A DNA stretch of 64,000 nucleotides from Taklimakanibacter deserti (GCA_003574785.1 QORU01000012.1:247351-311350), one strand, 5' to 3'. Positions 47,194 through 56,263 are shown, numbered from the stretch's first letter. The notes: generated from the letters alone by a model not told the origin. Numbers and translations are program-made.

Positions 47194-47690
47194 GCGACCG
47201 CTCCTATAGCGTTCTCTTCCTGTCCCGGCGCAACTCGGCGCGCAGTATTCTCGCTGCAGCGGTTCTCAACAAAAAGGGCCAAGGGGTCTTCAAAGGTTAC
47301 AGCGCCGCCGTGACGCCGGCCGGTGCGGTCGATCCGCATGTGATCGAGCTCCTGCAATCCAATGGCCTCGACGTGCCGGCGACGCCGCCAAAGCACTACA
47401 GCGAATTCACCGGGCCGGACGCTCCCGCTCTCGACTTCGTTTTCACGCTCAGCGACACCGCCGCCGGAGAACCATTGCCCGAATGGCCGGGCATGCCGGT
47501 GACGGCGCATTGGAGCTCGCCCGATCCGATCCTGGCGACCGGCCAGGAATGGGAAAGAGAGAGGGCCTTCGTCCAGGTGCTCAAGGAGCTCGAAAGGCGG
47601 CTGAGCATTTTCATGAGCCTGCCCTTAGCCTCTCTCGACAGGATGAGCCTGCAGAACAGGCTCGACGAGATCGGCCGGACCAGCCAATGA
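47190..47690 (+). CDS. LMW-phosphatase/ArsC-like protein with no cysteines
   Basis: A 166-aa protein related to low-molecular-weight tyrosine phosphatases and thioredoxin-type arsenate reductases. Family pattern: YSVLFLSRRNSARSILAAA (P-loop, about 6-24), PAGAVDPHVIELLQSNGLDV, DFVFTLSDTAAGEPLPEWPG and MPVTAHWSSPDP. The nucleophilic Cys of CX5R is Ser12 (TCC codon), and the two other cysteines normally near TLCD and CPxWPG are also lost; the whole protein has none. It starts inside phoB (ATGA overlap), so it is translated with the regulator. Loss of phosphatase/reductase activity and a binding role are inferred. Confidence 0.8.
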   Translation: MSDRSYSVLFLSRRNSARSILAAAVLNKKGQGVFKGYSAAVTPAGAVDPHVIELLQSNGLDVPATPPKHYSEFTGPDAPALDFVFTLSDTAAGEPLPEWPGMPVTAHWSSPDPILATGQEWERERAFVQVLKELERRLSIFMSLPLASLDRMSLQNRLDEIGRTSQ

Positions 47691-47886
47691 CCCTCATGAT
47701 GGATCAGAGGTAAAGACGCCCGCCATACGCAGTGCGGTGAACAAAGCGGAGATTCTTGGCCGCTTTCCGCTTGGTCAAAAGATCGCTATGGTTGTTGTCA
47801 GACCCATTGTGGCGGAGATCGGGACGGCCAGGAGACGGCCGCAAGAGGAGAAGAGCGTATCCGATACTACGTAATAGAGGGATACC

Positions 47887-49188
47887 TTGATCCGATTACT
47901 TGCTGTTGGCGCCGTTTGGCTTCTCGTCGCTATTGTGACGCTGTCACGATCTGCCTGGTCCGACGAGCTTTCTGGCGAGATCAAGACCTGGACGAAAAAG
48001 GGTATGCTCGCGGGAGCAACGTCGACGGAAGAAGAATGCGTGCGGCCGGATCGGGTCTGGGTCACGGACAAGGGCAAGGGATACTGTATTCGCTATTTCA
48101 AGAACGACGTCGAACCAAAAGCCGGTATCGCCGTGGTCATCTTTCAAGGCGACTATGTCGCGATCGGCTGGAAGGACGGCAAACGGGTCAAGCCGTACTA
48201 TGTGCCGAACTACGATGGCAAGGTGGCCTTCCGGGTTACGCGTGAGCTCACCACGAGATCGAAGAACAATCTGATGATCTCCCTGTCGCGGCCGGGAACC
48301 CTTGGTTCGTCCGGAGACCACAAGCAGAAGTTCAAAACCGCTGAATCGCGCGTGATCAATTCAGCGCTCGATCAGATCAAGGAGCGACATGGCTTGAGCG
48401 GATTTGTGCTGGTAGGCCATTCCGGCGGTGCACTCTTGGTCGCCAACCTGCTGGCCAAAAGGTCCGACATCAAATGCGCCGTGATGAACTCGGGTGCCCA
48501 CAATGTTCATAAATTTGCCGAGGATAGTGGCTTCGACCCGACCATATGGGCTTTGTGGGAAAATCCGGTGGAGTCGATCGCGAACCTCAAGTCCTCCTCG
48601 GCGCAGTATTATGTCATTGCTGGCGTCGGCGACAAGGTAAGACCGCCGGCCTATCAGGAGATGTTCGCGGATGCACTGGCGATGAAAGGCGCTGACGTCC
48701 ACTATCTGCTGGTTCGCAAGCGCGGTGATCCTCACAACCTTCAGGACGAAGCGATCAAGGCGGCGGATCTCTGCGCGAGCGGGGGCACCCTTGCTGAGAT
48801 CAAGAAGGGGCTGGATGTGGTCGACAAGCGTTATCGGCTGCAACTGGTGAAGTGGCTGGAAACCGGCCACTATCAGAGTGGCTTTAGCTGCCATCTTGGC
48901 TTCAAGCTCGGCAATTATTCGCCGTCCGACCTCATCGGGCTTACGGTTGCTCTGACCTATTCCAGCAGAAAGGGCCGGATAGGCACTGAGGTTACGCATA
49001 TGGAGCTTTTACCAGCTGGGAAAACGAGAGCCTTCCAGCAAACTATTTCGACGAATTGCAACAGGATCCAGGAAGTTCGCTTGCAATCCGCAAATGTGGA
49101 AAAGCCGGCGGCGAAGGGCGTCAAAGATGGGCTCAAGAAGGCTTTCACTGCCTTCAGCATGGTGTACTGGATTGTTTTCGAGAATTAG
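47887..49188 (+). CDS. Exported alpha/beta-hydrolase-like protein
   Basis: A 433-aa protein starting at TTG 47887, preceded by AGAGGG. A signal peptide runs to about residue 25 (SAWSDEL). The middle has a hydrolase elbow VLVGHSGGALLVANLLAKRS with candidate Ser at about 175, an Asp candidate in VIAGVGDKVRPPAY and a His candidate in RKRGDPHNL. The C-terminal about 100 residues are unassigned. A rather high Lys content and average GC set it slightly apart from the pho genes. Substrate unknown. The 196-nt gap before it (47691-47886) shows nothing recognisable. Confidence 0.7.
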   Translation: MIRLLAVGAVWLLVAIVTLSRSAWSDELSGEIKTWTKKGMLAGATSTEEECVRPDRVWVTDKGKGYCIRYFKNDVEPKAGIAVVIFQGDYVAIGWKDGKRVKPYYVPNYDGKVAFRVTRELTTRSKNNLMISLSRPGTLGSSGDHKQKFKTAESRVINSALDQIKERHGLSGFVLVGHSGGALLVANLLAKRSDIKCAVMNSGAHNVHKFAEDSGFDPTIWALWENPVESIANLKSSSAQYYVIAGVGDKVRPPAYQEMFADALAMKGADVHYLLVRKRGDPHNLQDEAIKAADLCASGGTLAEIKKGLDVVDKRYRLQLVKWLETGHYQSGFSCHLGFKLGNYSPSDLIGLTVALTYSSRKGRIGTEVTHMELLPAGKTRAFQQTISTNCNRIQEVRLQSANVEKPAAKGVKDGLKKAFTAFSMVYWIVFEN

Positions 49189-49310
49189 AGCAACGGCCCA
49201 CCCCGAGCGCGGACGCAAAATGCGCCGCTTGGTCACTGCGACGGTCGCCTTGATATCGGCGGCGCACCAGGAAAATATGGAGTTCGCCCTCAAATAGGCC
49301 CAGCCGTTAT

Positions 49311-49607
49311 CTACTTGGGCTCGATCCAAAATGACCAAAGGCCGTTGCTCTGTACGCCGAGCAGCGGCCGATACGCGATCGTATCCGCTTCGGCGTGGCC
49401 GGTGGCGGAGCCGATGTTGCGGGCGGGACCAATGAACGCCAGCGGGCGTGCACTCTCGGGTTTCACGAGATAGCCGTAAGTCTCCTGCTCGGGGTTCGCC
49501 GACCGGTCGCCAATATATGTCGGGCCGATCCGTGAGCCCGCAACGGCTGTGCTCGAAAGGATCATGATGCCGGCGAGAGAAATATTCACCAATCTCAGCA
49601 TTGCCAT
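49311..49607 (-). CDS. Small exported protein of unknown function
   Basis: A 98-aa protein with a signal peptide (LRLVNISLAGIMILSSTAVA, cleavage after about residue 24) and a small mature domain (RIGPTYIGDRSANPEQETYG, SNGLWSFWIEP at the end). The start at 49607 is fixed by GGAGG 8 nt upstream; the open frame runs further upstream, over the regulator gene, without support. It is divergent from the CadC-like regulator and a likely target of it. Family not recognised. Confidence 0.65.
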   Translation of the reverse strand: MAMLRLVNISLAGIMILSSTAVAGSRIGPTYIGDRSANPEQETYGYLVKPESARPLAFIGPARNIGSATGHAEADTIAYRPLLGVQSNGLWSFWIEPK

Positions 49608-49706
49608 GGCAATTGCCTCCAGAATGAGTGTTTCCAATTTCCGGGCCCGTTCCTGGCCCGATGGCGGGAGCATCGGCGATCCCGCCGCAATAGTCCTGAA
49701 GGCGCT

Positions 49707-49733
49707 CCAAATTGATCCCAAAATGATTCCAAA
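49707..49733 (+). promoter_or_regulatory. Three CCAAA repeats at 11-nt spacing before the CadC-like gene
   Basis: CCAAA occurs at 49707, 49718 and 49729, exactly one helical turn apart; the last two sit in the longer repeat GAT(C/T)CCAAAA. The block ends 17 nt before the regulator ATG and lies in the divergent gap to the small exported protein. Tandem sites at this spacing suit OmpR-type winged-helix domains like the one encoded next door. Confidence 0.5.
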
Positions 49734-49750
49734 AACGGTTATCATGAACC

Positions 49751-51808
49751 ATGGCGCCGGCGCGCTTTGCATTTGGTCCATTCCTGCTCGATACCAGCCA
49801 AGGTGTGCTGTTCGAGCACGGCCAGCCAGTCTCCATGGGAGGCAAAGCGCTGAAACTGCTCGAAACATTGCTTGCAGCGCGCGGTCAGGTGGTGGCCAAG
49901 TCCACCCTGATGGACGCAGCATGGCCGGATACAACCGTCGAGGAAAGCAACCTTACGGTTCAGATCGCTGCTCTTCGCACCCAGTTGCGAGGTTCGTCCG
50001 ACAGCGAAGAGTGGATCGCGACGTTCCCGCGGGTTGGCTATCGGTTCGTCGGCAAGTTCACCGTCGATGAGCACGAGACGCCAGCCGCGGGCGCGATGGT
50101 CGAGCCGGTGGCAGAAGAGCGGCGAGGGCGAAACTGGCCGGTTCTTGCCGGCGCAGGCTTGTTGCTTGCCCTGGTCCTGATCGTCGCCGGATGGCTGCAA
50201 CCGTGGAGGCAAGGCATGGAGGCGGCCTCGGTCGAGCGCATGGCACTGCCTCTGCCCGACAAGCCGTCGATCGTGGTGCTGCCATTCATCAACATCAGCA
50301 ACGATCCCGGACAGGATTTCTTTGCCGACGGCATCACCGAGGACCTCATCACCGAACTCTCCAAGGTGGCGGGCTTGTTCGTCATCGCCCGCAATACGTC
50401 GTTCAGCTACAAGGGCAAACCGATCAGGACGGCACAAGTCGCCGAGGAGCTCGGCGTCCGCTATCTCCTCGAAGGCAGTGTCCAACGCGCCGGAGATCAG
50501 GTGCGGATCAATGCGCAACTCATCGATGCCCTCGCCGGCGGTCAAGTCTGGGCGGATCGCTTTGACGGCTCGCTCGCCGATGTATTCGCCCTCCAGGACA
50601 AGGTGGCGAACACGACTGCCGATGCGCTTGCGGTAAGACTCACCCCCTCCCAGGAGGCGGCGATCGACCGCAAGGAAACGACCGTGCCCGCGGCATATGA
50701 TCAGTTTCTGCGCGGCTGGGAGCACTACCGGCAGACGACGCCCGTGGACTATGCAAAGGCGGTTCCCTTCTTTGAGGAAGCGATCAAGCTCGATCCGGAT
50801 TACTACCGGTCCTATGCCGCCTTGGCCCTGGTCTATATCACGAGCTCCAATCGGCAGTGGACCCGCAACTTGGGCATTTCCGAGGTGGAGGCGCATGCGA
50901 GAGCGCAACACTATCTCAAGATAGCCCAAAAGCAGCCCAGCGCCCTGACGCACCAGGTGGCTGGCGCGATATACCTCCGACGTGGCATGGCCACGGATTC
51001 GATTGCCGAGTTCAAGCGAGCCATCGATCTCGACCCCAGCGATTCGTGGAGTTACGCTTTTGCCTCCCTGGCCCTCAGCGTCGCGAGCCGGCCGGATGAC
51101 GCAATGAGATATATCAACGCGGCGATGAGGCTCGATCCACACCCGCCGGCGTTGTTCTTGACTTATCTTGGCTATGCCCAGTTCAACCAAGGACAATTCG
51201 CCGCCGCGGCCGCATCGTTCGAGCGCGCCACGACGCTCAATCCGAACGATCATTATGCATTTCTGGCGCTTGGCGCGGCTTACGGATATCTCGGTCGCAA
51301 GCAGGACGCCGCAAGCGCCGTCGCTCGGCACGACGCGCTCGTCGTCCAACAAGGCGGAGTTCCTGCATGTGTCGAACAGGTAGCCTATGTGAATTACTGT
51401 TACTGCGGGGCAGAGTGGCGAACCGTGTCTGACCGCATCAGCAAGGGTCTGCGTTTGGCGGGCGTTCCCGAAAGTTTATGGAGCGGCGAATTCGTCGAGA
51501 AGAACCGGCTCACAGCACAAGAAATCCGCTCGCTCATATTTGGCCATCGAGTGCACGGGCGTTCATTCTTTGATGGTAGAGAGCGGGCTGGATTGTTGAC
51601 CAAGGACGGTGTTGCAACTCTCTCGGGCGATTGGGTACTGCCCAGCCAGGAGTCAGTGCCAGGCACTTCTCATTTCAAGAAGGACGACTTGTGCATTACC
51701 ATCGACATGGCAATCTATTGCGGCGCGGTGGTCCGCAATCCTGGCGGCAAGGCGGCGTGGGAGAACGAGTTCATCTGGCGGGAGTTCACGTTCTCGCGCG
51801 TGGAATGA
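49751..51808 (+). CDS. CadC-like membrane transcriptional regulator with TolB-like/TPR domain
   Basis: A 685-aa protein. Residues 1-105 form an OmpR-type winged helix (FGPFLLDTSQGVLFEHGQPV, VAKSTLMDAAWPDTTVEESN, FPRVGYRFVG). A membrane helix WPVLAGAGLLLALVLIVAGW lies at about 128-147. The outer part has the TolB-like segment DKPSIVVLPFINISNDPGQD, FFADGITEDLITELS, LFVIARNTSFSYKG (about 170-290) and then TPR-like repeats to about 560; the last about 120 residues are distinct and cysteine-containing. It would bind DNA from the membrane in response to a periplasmic signal, like CadC or ToxR. Confidence 0.85.
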   Translation: MAPARFAFGPFLLDTSQGVLFEHGQPVSMGGKALKLLETLLAARGQVVAKSTLMDAAWPDTTVEESNLTVQIAALRTQLRGSSDSEEWIATFPRVGYRFVGKFTVDEHETPAAGAMVEPVAEERRGRNWPVLAGAGLLLALVLIVAGWLQPWRQGMEAASVERMALPLPDKPSIVVLPFINISNDPGQDFFADGITEDLITELSKVAGLFVIARNTSFSYKGKPIRTAQVAEELGVRYLLEGSVQRAGDQVRINAQLIDALAGGQVWADRFDGSLADVFALQDKVANTTADALAVRLTPSQEAAIDRKETTVPAAYDQFLRGWEHYRQTTPVDYAKAVPFFEEAIKLDPDYYRSYAALALVYITSSNRQWTRNLGISEVEAHARAQHYLKIAQKQPSALTHQVAGAIYLRRGMATDSIAEFKRAIDLDPSDSWSYAFASLALSVASRPDDAMRYINAAMRLDPHPPALFLTYLGYAQFNQGQFAAAAASFERATTLNPNDHYAFLALGAAYGYLGRKQDAASAVARHDALVVQQGGVPACVEQVAYVNYCYCGAEWRTVSDRISKGLRLAGVPESLWSGEFVEKNRLTAQEIRSLIFGHRVHGRSFFDGRERAGLLTKDGVATLSGDWVLPSQESVPGTSHFKKDDLCITIDMAIYCGAVVRNPGGKAAWENEFIWREFTFSRVE

Positions 51809-51857
51809 GCGCTATGAATCCGCTATCGATCAACGCCGTCATTAGAGCATCGGACCG

Positions 51858-51932
51858 ATGAGCGACCATTCCCATAACGTCCTGTTCCTGGATCGGCCAC
51901 GCCGCCGGCATCTGGTCTCGCAGCTCGATTAG
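51858..51932 (+). pseudogene. Vestige of a second ArsC-like/LMW-phosphatase gene
   Basis: ATG 51858 opens MSDHSHNVLFLDRPRRRHLV and stops after 24 codons. The beginning matches MSDRSYSVLFLSRR of the cysteine-free protein at 47190 in spacing and most residues. Only the start of the gene remains. It lies between the CadC-like gene and phoX. The match is short, so chance cannot be fully excluded. Confidence 0.5.
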
Positions 51933-51994
51933 CCGTCGAGCAAACCCATCCTGAAGCGGGACGGCATTCAGCCGTCCCGTCTCCTGATGCATCT

Positions 51995-53974
51995 TCAAGC
52001 GCCGATCTTGCCGCCGCCTTGCTTTGTGATCGCGAGCACGGATGGACGGGGTGGCATGCCATCCTCGAAGTCCGGCCAGCGCGTCGAGGGATCTTCGAAG
52101 GTGGAGGGCCGTTCAAAACCCTTGAAATCCGGACCTTCATCGGCGGGATGCTGCACTCCGACGAAATAGGTGGCGAGGTCCGGCGTGGTCTCCGGACCGC
52201 AGAGTTCGGCGCCGACCGGGCAGCGGAAGAACAATTTCGACGTGCCGCGCGCCGGCCCCTCGGTATCGACGGCAAAGAGGCCATCGGCGCGTCCGGTCGC
52301 CTTCGGTCCCATGCCGTCGGTTGCGATCCACAGGCGGCCATCTTCATCGACATGGACGCCGTCAGGCATGCCAAACCAGCCATCCTTCGTCGTTGCCGAG
52401 GAGAAGGATGCGCCGACCGCGGCAACCGAGGGATCGCCGCACTTGATGAGGATCTCCCAGGTGAATTTCTCAGCGGTGTGGTCGTTGTTGACGGGCGCCA
52501 TTTCGATCACGTGACCAAAGGCGCTTTCCGGACGGGGATTGGCCTTGTCGACCTGTTCGGGCTTGCGCTTCGAATTGTTGGTCAGCATCACATAGACTTT
52601 GTGGGTCTTTGGATTGACGTCCGTGCCTTCCGGCCTGTCCATCTTGGTGGCGCCGAGGAGATCTGCCGCCCGCCGGGTCTCGATCAGCACGTCGGCCTGG
52701 CTCTTGAACCCGTTCTCGGCCGTCAGGGGACCCTGACCGAAAACAAGCGGCAACCAGACGCCCGTGCCGTCGTCATTGTACTTGGCTACCGCGAGCATGC
52801 CCGCATCGAGGAGGTCGGCATTGGCCTTCGCATCGCCGGTATTGACCGGCGCTTCGGTGACGAAGCGATAGACATATTCGAAACGCTCGTCGTCACCCTG
52901 ATAGACGACGAGACGGCCGTCGGAATTGATGATGTTGGCGGCACCCTCGTGCTTGAAGCGGCCCATGGCGGTCCGTTTCTTCGGGACCGAGTTCGGATCG
53001 AAGGGATCGATCTCGACGACCCAGCCGAAGCGGTTCGCCTCATTAGGATCCTTGGCGACATCGAAGCGATCGTGGAATTTCCCCCAGGCAAAGCTGTCGC
53101 CCGGATTGCCATAGCGCTTGTGGTTCACGGCCTCGGCATGGCCCTCGGCGAGCTTGCCGGTGAAATAGCCATGGAAATTCTCTTCGCATGTCAGCCATGT
53201 ATTCCACGGCGTGAGGCCGCCGGCGCAATTGTTGATCATGCCGCGCACTTTCGTGCCGCTCGGATCATAGGAGGTTTTCATGCGGTCGCCGCCGGCTGCC
53301 GGTCCCGAGACGATCATCTCGGTCTCGGCAGTGATGCGGCGGTTCGCCTTGCCGTCGCGCACGACCGTCCACTTTCCGTCGGTCTTCTTCACCTCGATGA
53401 CGCTGCCGCCATGCGCTGCCATCTCGATGGCGACGCGCTTGGCGTCGGGTTCCGTCGTCTCGACCTTGCCCTCGACGATCTTGGAAATGCCCGGGAAGAT
53501 CAGCTCTTCATTCGTATATTCGTGGTTGACGACAAGCAGGCCGTGCTCGCTCGAGCCATCGACCGGCAGATAGCCGGTATAGTCGCAATTGTAGCCGAAC
53601 TGCTTCTGCTGGGCTTCGGCACTCTGCTTCAGGGGGTCGAATTCGGGGCTGTCGGGGAAGATCGGGTCGCCCCAGCGAATCAGGACATCCGCGTCATAGC
53701 CTTCGGCGACGTGGTGCTTCTCATCCACGCCGGCAGCGACTTCCTTAAAGGAAAAGGCCGAAGCCGCTTCCGCGTGAGCCCGGTTGGCGGCGACCAGGGC
53801 GAGCGGACTGACTGTCGCGCCGATCGCCGCTACGCCGAGCATGCCCCTGAGAGCGCTGCGGCGGTTGAAACGGGCATTGATGATGTCGCCCATGGTCGGG
53901 TTCGCGGAGCTATTGCGGCCGACATCGTCGGACGCCTCATAGGCTTGCGCACGGCTGAATGAAATATCATTCAT
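51995..53974 (-). CDS. phoX: PhoX family alkaline phosphatase, Tat-exported
   Basis: A 659-aa PhoX/DUF839 protein that releases phosphate from organic phosphate esters in the periplasm, using calcium and iron. A twin-arginine signal (NRRSALRGMLGVAAIGATV, about 37-55) follows a 35-residue leader. Family blocks include LLVVNHEYTNEELIFPG, NNCAGGLTPWNTWLTCEENF, FGWVVEIDPFDPNS and TDGMGPKATGRADGLFAVDT. The start has GAGGAA upstream and a possible Pho box lies 58 nt further. It fits a Pho-regulated phosphate scavenger near the pst operon. Confidence 0.9.
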   Translation of the reverse strand: MNDISFSRAQAYEASDDVGRNSSANPTMGDIINARFNRRSALRGMLGVAAIGATVSPLALVAANRAHAEAASAFSFKEVAAGVDEKHHVAEGYDADVLIRWGDPIFPDSPEFDPLKQSAEAQQKQFGYNCDYTGYLPVDGSSEHGLLVVNHEYTNEELIFPGISKIVEGKVETTEPDAKRVAIEMAAHGGSVIEVKKTDGKWTVVRDGKANRRITAETEMIVSGPAAGGDRMKTSYDPSGTKVRGMINNCAGGLTPWNTWLTCEENFHGYFTGKLAEGHAEAVNHKRYGNPGDSFAWGKFHDRFDVAKDPNEANRFGWVVEIDPFDPNSVPKKRTAMGRFKHEGAANIINSDGRLVVYQGDDERFEYVYRFVTEAPVNTGDAKANADLLDAGMLAVAKYNDDGTGVWLPLVFGQGPLTAENGFKSQADVLIETRRAADLLGATKMDRPEGTDVNPKTHKVYVMLTNNSKRKPEQVDKANPRPESAFGHVIEMAPVNNDHTAEKFTWEILIKCGDPSVAAVGASFSSATTKDGWFGMPDGVHVDEDGRLWIATDGMGPKATGRADGLFAVDTEGPARGTSKLFFRCPVGAELCGPETTPDLATYFVGVQHPADEGPDFKGFERPSTFEDPSTRWPDFEDGMPPRPSVLAITKQGGGKIGA

Positions 53975-54031
53975 GGCTTGTTCCTCGTGGGGCTGGCTGG
54001 AGAATGATGATGACCGGCTTAGGAATCCTTT

Positions 54032-54049
54032 GTGACAGTTCGATAACGG
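54032..54049 (-). promoter_or_regulatory. Possible Pho box upstream of phoX
   Basis: On the minus strand CCGTTAT-CGAA-CTGTCAC gives two heptamers at 11-nt spacing with 5/7 and 6/7 match to CTGTCAT. It is 58 nt upstream of the phoX ATG. Weaker than the boxes at phoR and pstS. Confidence 0.5.
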
Positions 54050-54275
54050 CTCAGGCAGCTTAAGACGCCCGGCTTCCGCCCTCCAGCTCGCAAGCCAGGC
54101 CTGCGGGCCTTATTGGGCCAAAGTCGCCCGCGGATCCGTTGGCCTCCGTCGGCACGAATGTCCGAGCCTGGCAGAGACGATCTGCGTGGTCAGGGGGCAG
54201 GCCGCTCGTGCTGTTTGTCCACGGGCCGTTCAGCGAAGGATTTCCCAATCCTGCCGACAAACGGCCCGCTAAGCT

Positions 54276-54692
54276 CTAAGCCGTCATGAGATCGATGACC
54301 CGCATGACCGCATCGACCTGGCCGGTGTTGGTGTCCTCTTCAGTTTCGCCCGTAACGCAGACGAAAACATCACCGGCCTTTGTAGTGAATTCCTTGCTAT
54401 CCTTCTTCGCCCGGAACTCTCCTTCGAGGATATGGCAGATCATGTCGTTCTTCATCTTGTCCGGGGGAAAGCCGGAGCCGGGCGCCACGACATAGTCCGT
54501 TATCACAATGGATTTGTAATTCGGCAGCGCGACCGGCCACTTGCCCAGGTCGACCTGCCTGACGCCCGGCATGATCTCCTTGCCGGCGTCCTTCGCATAC
54601 ATGGCGGCATGTGCGGTGCGCGCCGATCCAAGAGCCGGAGCCAGAAATGCGGCGCCCAGAAGCACAGCAGAGCGACGATCTATGTTGTCCAT
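54276..54692 (-). CDS. Exported cupin-domain protein
   Basis: A 138-aa protein from ATG 54692, which has GGAGG at correct spacing (an ATG two codons upstream is too close to it). The N-terminus DRRSAVLLGAAFLAPALG is a Tat-like signal ending near AHAAM. The mature part has a cupin pattern: ITDYVVAPGSGFPPDKMKND, MICHILEGEFRAKKDSKEFT and TKAGDVFVCVTGETEEDTN. Metal-binding His residues are sparse (one clear His), so it may not bind metal. Function unknown. Confidence 0.7.
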   Translation of the reverse strand: MDNIDRRSAVLLGAAFLAPALGSARTAHAAMYAKDAGKEIMPGVRQVDLGKWPVALPNYKSIVITDYVVAPGSGFPPDKMKNDMICHILEGEFRAKKDSKEFTTKAGDVFVCVTGETEEDTNTGQVDAVMRVIDLMTA

Positions 54693-54847
54693 CGTCATTC
54701 CTCCCTTGAGGCCACCTCGCAGGGAGATTCGGCAGGTTCGGATGAGAAGCTGAAAGTCCCGTTTCGATGGCCTTCCGCCCCCACTCAGATGCTACTCCTG
54801 CCTGTTGAAAGGTGCAAATCCGACCGGCGTCACTGTCGCCGCAGCGG

Positions 54848-56263
54848 CTACAGCAAAGGTCCCAGCGTGGCGAAGGCGTTGTACCAGATGCGCCGCCAGG
54901 TCGGCCATGCGCGCACCTCGGCAAGATCGACCAGGGTCGACTTCTCCAGATAGTCCATCTGGCGCTGGCGAATGTCGGCGGTGAGTTTTTCATCGAACAG
55001 CAGGATATCGTTCTCGAAGTTCAAGTCGAAACTGCGGATATCCATGTTGGACGAGCCCAGGAAGGTCGTCTCGCCGTCCACCGTCATGATCTTGGAGTGC
55101 AGGAGGCCGCCATTATACTCGGCGATCGTCACGCCTGCATCGATCAGTTGCGGGTAATAGGAGCGGCTGGCGCACGCGACGAAGGCAGAATCGTTGCGGT
55201 GCGGCACGATGAGTGTGACTTTCGCTCCGGCCAGGGCGGCGCCCAGGATCGCCGCGCAGACGACTTCGCCCGGGACAAAATAGGGCGTGGTGATGATCAG
55301 CTCGCGCCGGGCGGCACAGATGATGCGGGAAAACAATTGCGCGGTCGCGTCACGGCTGATGTTGGGGCCCGTGCCGACAACCTGGGCCGGAAACCCATGG
55401 TCGAGACCAGGGACCTCGCGGACAAAGTCCGAGATTTCTCCGGGATGATCGGCGAGCCAGTTTTGTGCGAACAGCAGGTTCATCTGATGCGCCACCGGCC
55501 CCTCGAATCGCGCCATGACGTCTACCCACGGAGCGAATTTCGCCTTGGGCAGGAAGGCGGCGTCGGCGCAGTTCTGGCTGCCGCAATGACAAATCCTGCC
55601 GTCGATCACGGTGATCTTGCGGTGGTTGCGCAGGTCGAGCCGCCTGTAGAGCATGGTCTTGAGAGGATTGCCGATCGGCAGAGCAACGGAGGTTTCCACG
55701 CCTGCGTCCTTGAGCCGTCCCCACATATCTGAAGCGATAAAGGCGCCGGAGCCGATGGCGTCGGCGATGGCCCGGCAGCGCACGCCGCGTTTGGCGGCGC
55801 GGATCAGGGCATCAGCTACGCGCAAGCCCGTCTCATCGTCGAGCCAGATGTAATAGAGGACGCTGATCGTCTGGGTGGCCGCATCCATGTCCTCGACCAG
55901 GCGTCGGCGGGCGCCCTCGGGGCTTTGCAGCAATTCGGCGCGGTTGCCTATCGTCACGCCAAAACCGTTGATCGAGGTGGCAAAGCCGCTGGCTGGCCCC
56001 CATCGCGGCAGGTCTGGAGCCCCGCCGCTGGCCAGAACGGCAGGGCCAGTCGCCGCGACCGCCGCATCAGTGTGTTTCCGGTCTGGCCCACCGAAATGGA
56101 TTTCGCCGATCAGCAGGTAGAGAACAGGCCCGATGAACGGCAGCACCAAAAGCACGAAGATCCAGGCGGTTCGCACGTGGGTGTTCAACTGGGGACGGGC
56201 CAGGATTCTCAGGCTGACCGCGCAGAACAGGGCGATATGAAGGATCGAGAAGAATGTCGTCAT
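54848..56263 (-). CDS. cls: Cardiolipin synthase / phospholipase D family protein
   Basis: A 471-aa inner-membrane enzyme with two N-terminal helices (about 2-20 and 33-53) that joins phosphatidylglycerols to cardiolipin. Both HKD motifs are present: NHRKITVIDGRICHCGSQNC (about 215) and LLHSKIMTVDGETTFLGSSN (about 395). The N-terminal NTHVRTAWIFVLLVLPFIGP and LYLLIGE are typical Cls sequences. Single gene. Confidence 0.88.
   Translation of the reverse strand: MTTFFSILHIALFCAVSLRILARPQLNTHVRTAWIFVLLVLPFIGPVLYLLIGEIHFGGPDRKHTDAAVAATGPAVLASGGAPDLPRWGPASGFATSINGFGVTIGNRAELLQSPEGARRRLVEDMDAATQTISVLYYIWLDDETGLRVADALIRAAKRGVRCRAIADAIGSGAFIASDMWGRLKDAGVETSVALPIGNPLKTMLYRRLDLRNHRKITVIDGRICHCGSQNCADAAFLPKAKFAPWVDVMARFEGPVAHQMNLLFAQNWLADHPGEISDFVREVPGLDHGFPAQVVGTGPNISRDATAQLFSRIICAARRELIITTPYFVPGEVVCAAILGAALAGAKVTLIVPHRNDSAFVACASRSYYPQLIDAGVTIAEYNGGLLHSKIMTVDGETTFLGSSNMDIRSFDLNFENDILLFDEKLTADIRQRQMDYLEKSTLVDLAEVRAWPTWRRIWYNAFATLGPLL

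Noticed and set aside
49608..49934. Upstream extension of the small exported protein over the regulator gene
   Set aside because: The internal ATG at 49607 has GGAGG and opens a signal peptide; the extension overlaps the divergent regulator and has no homology.
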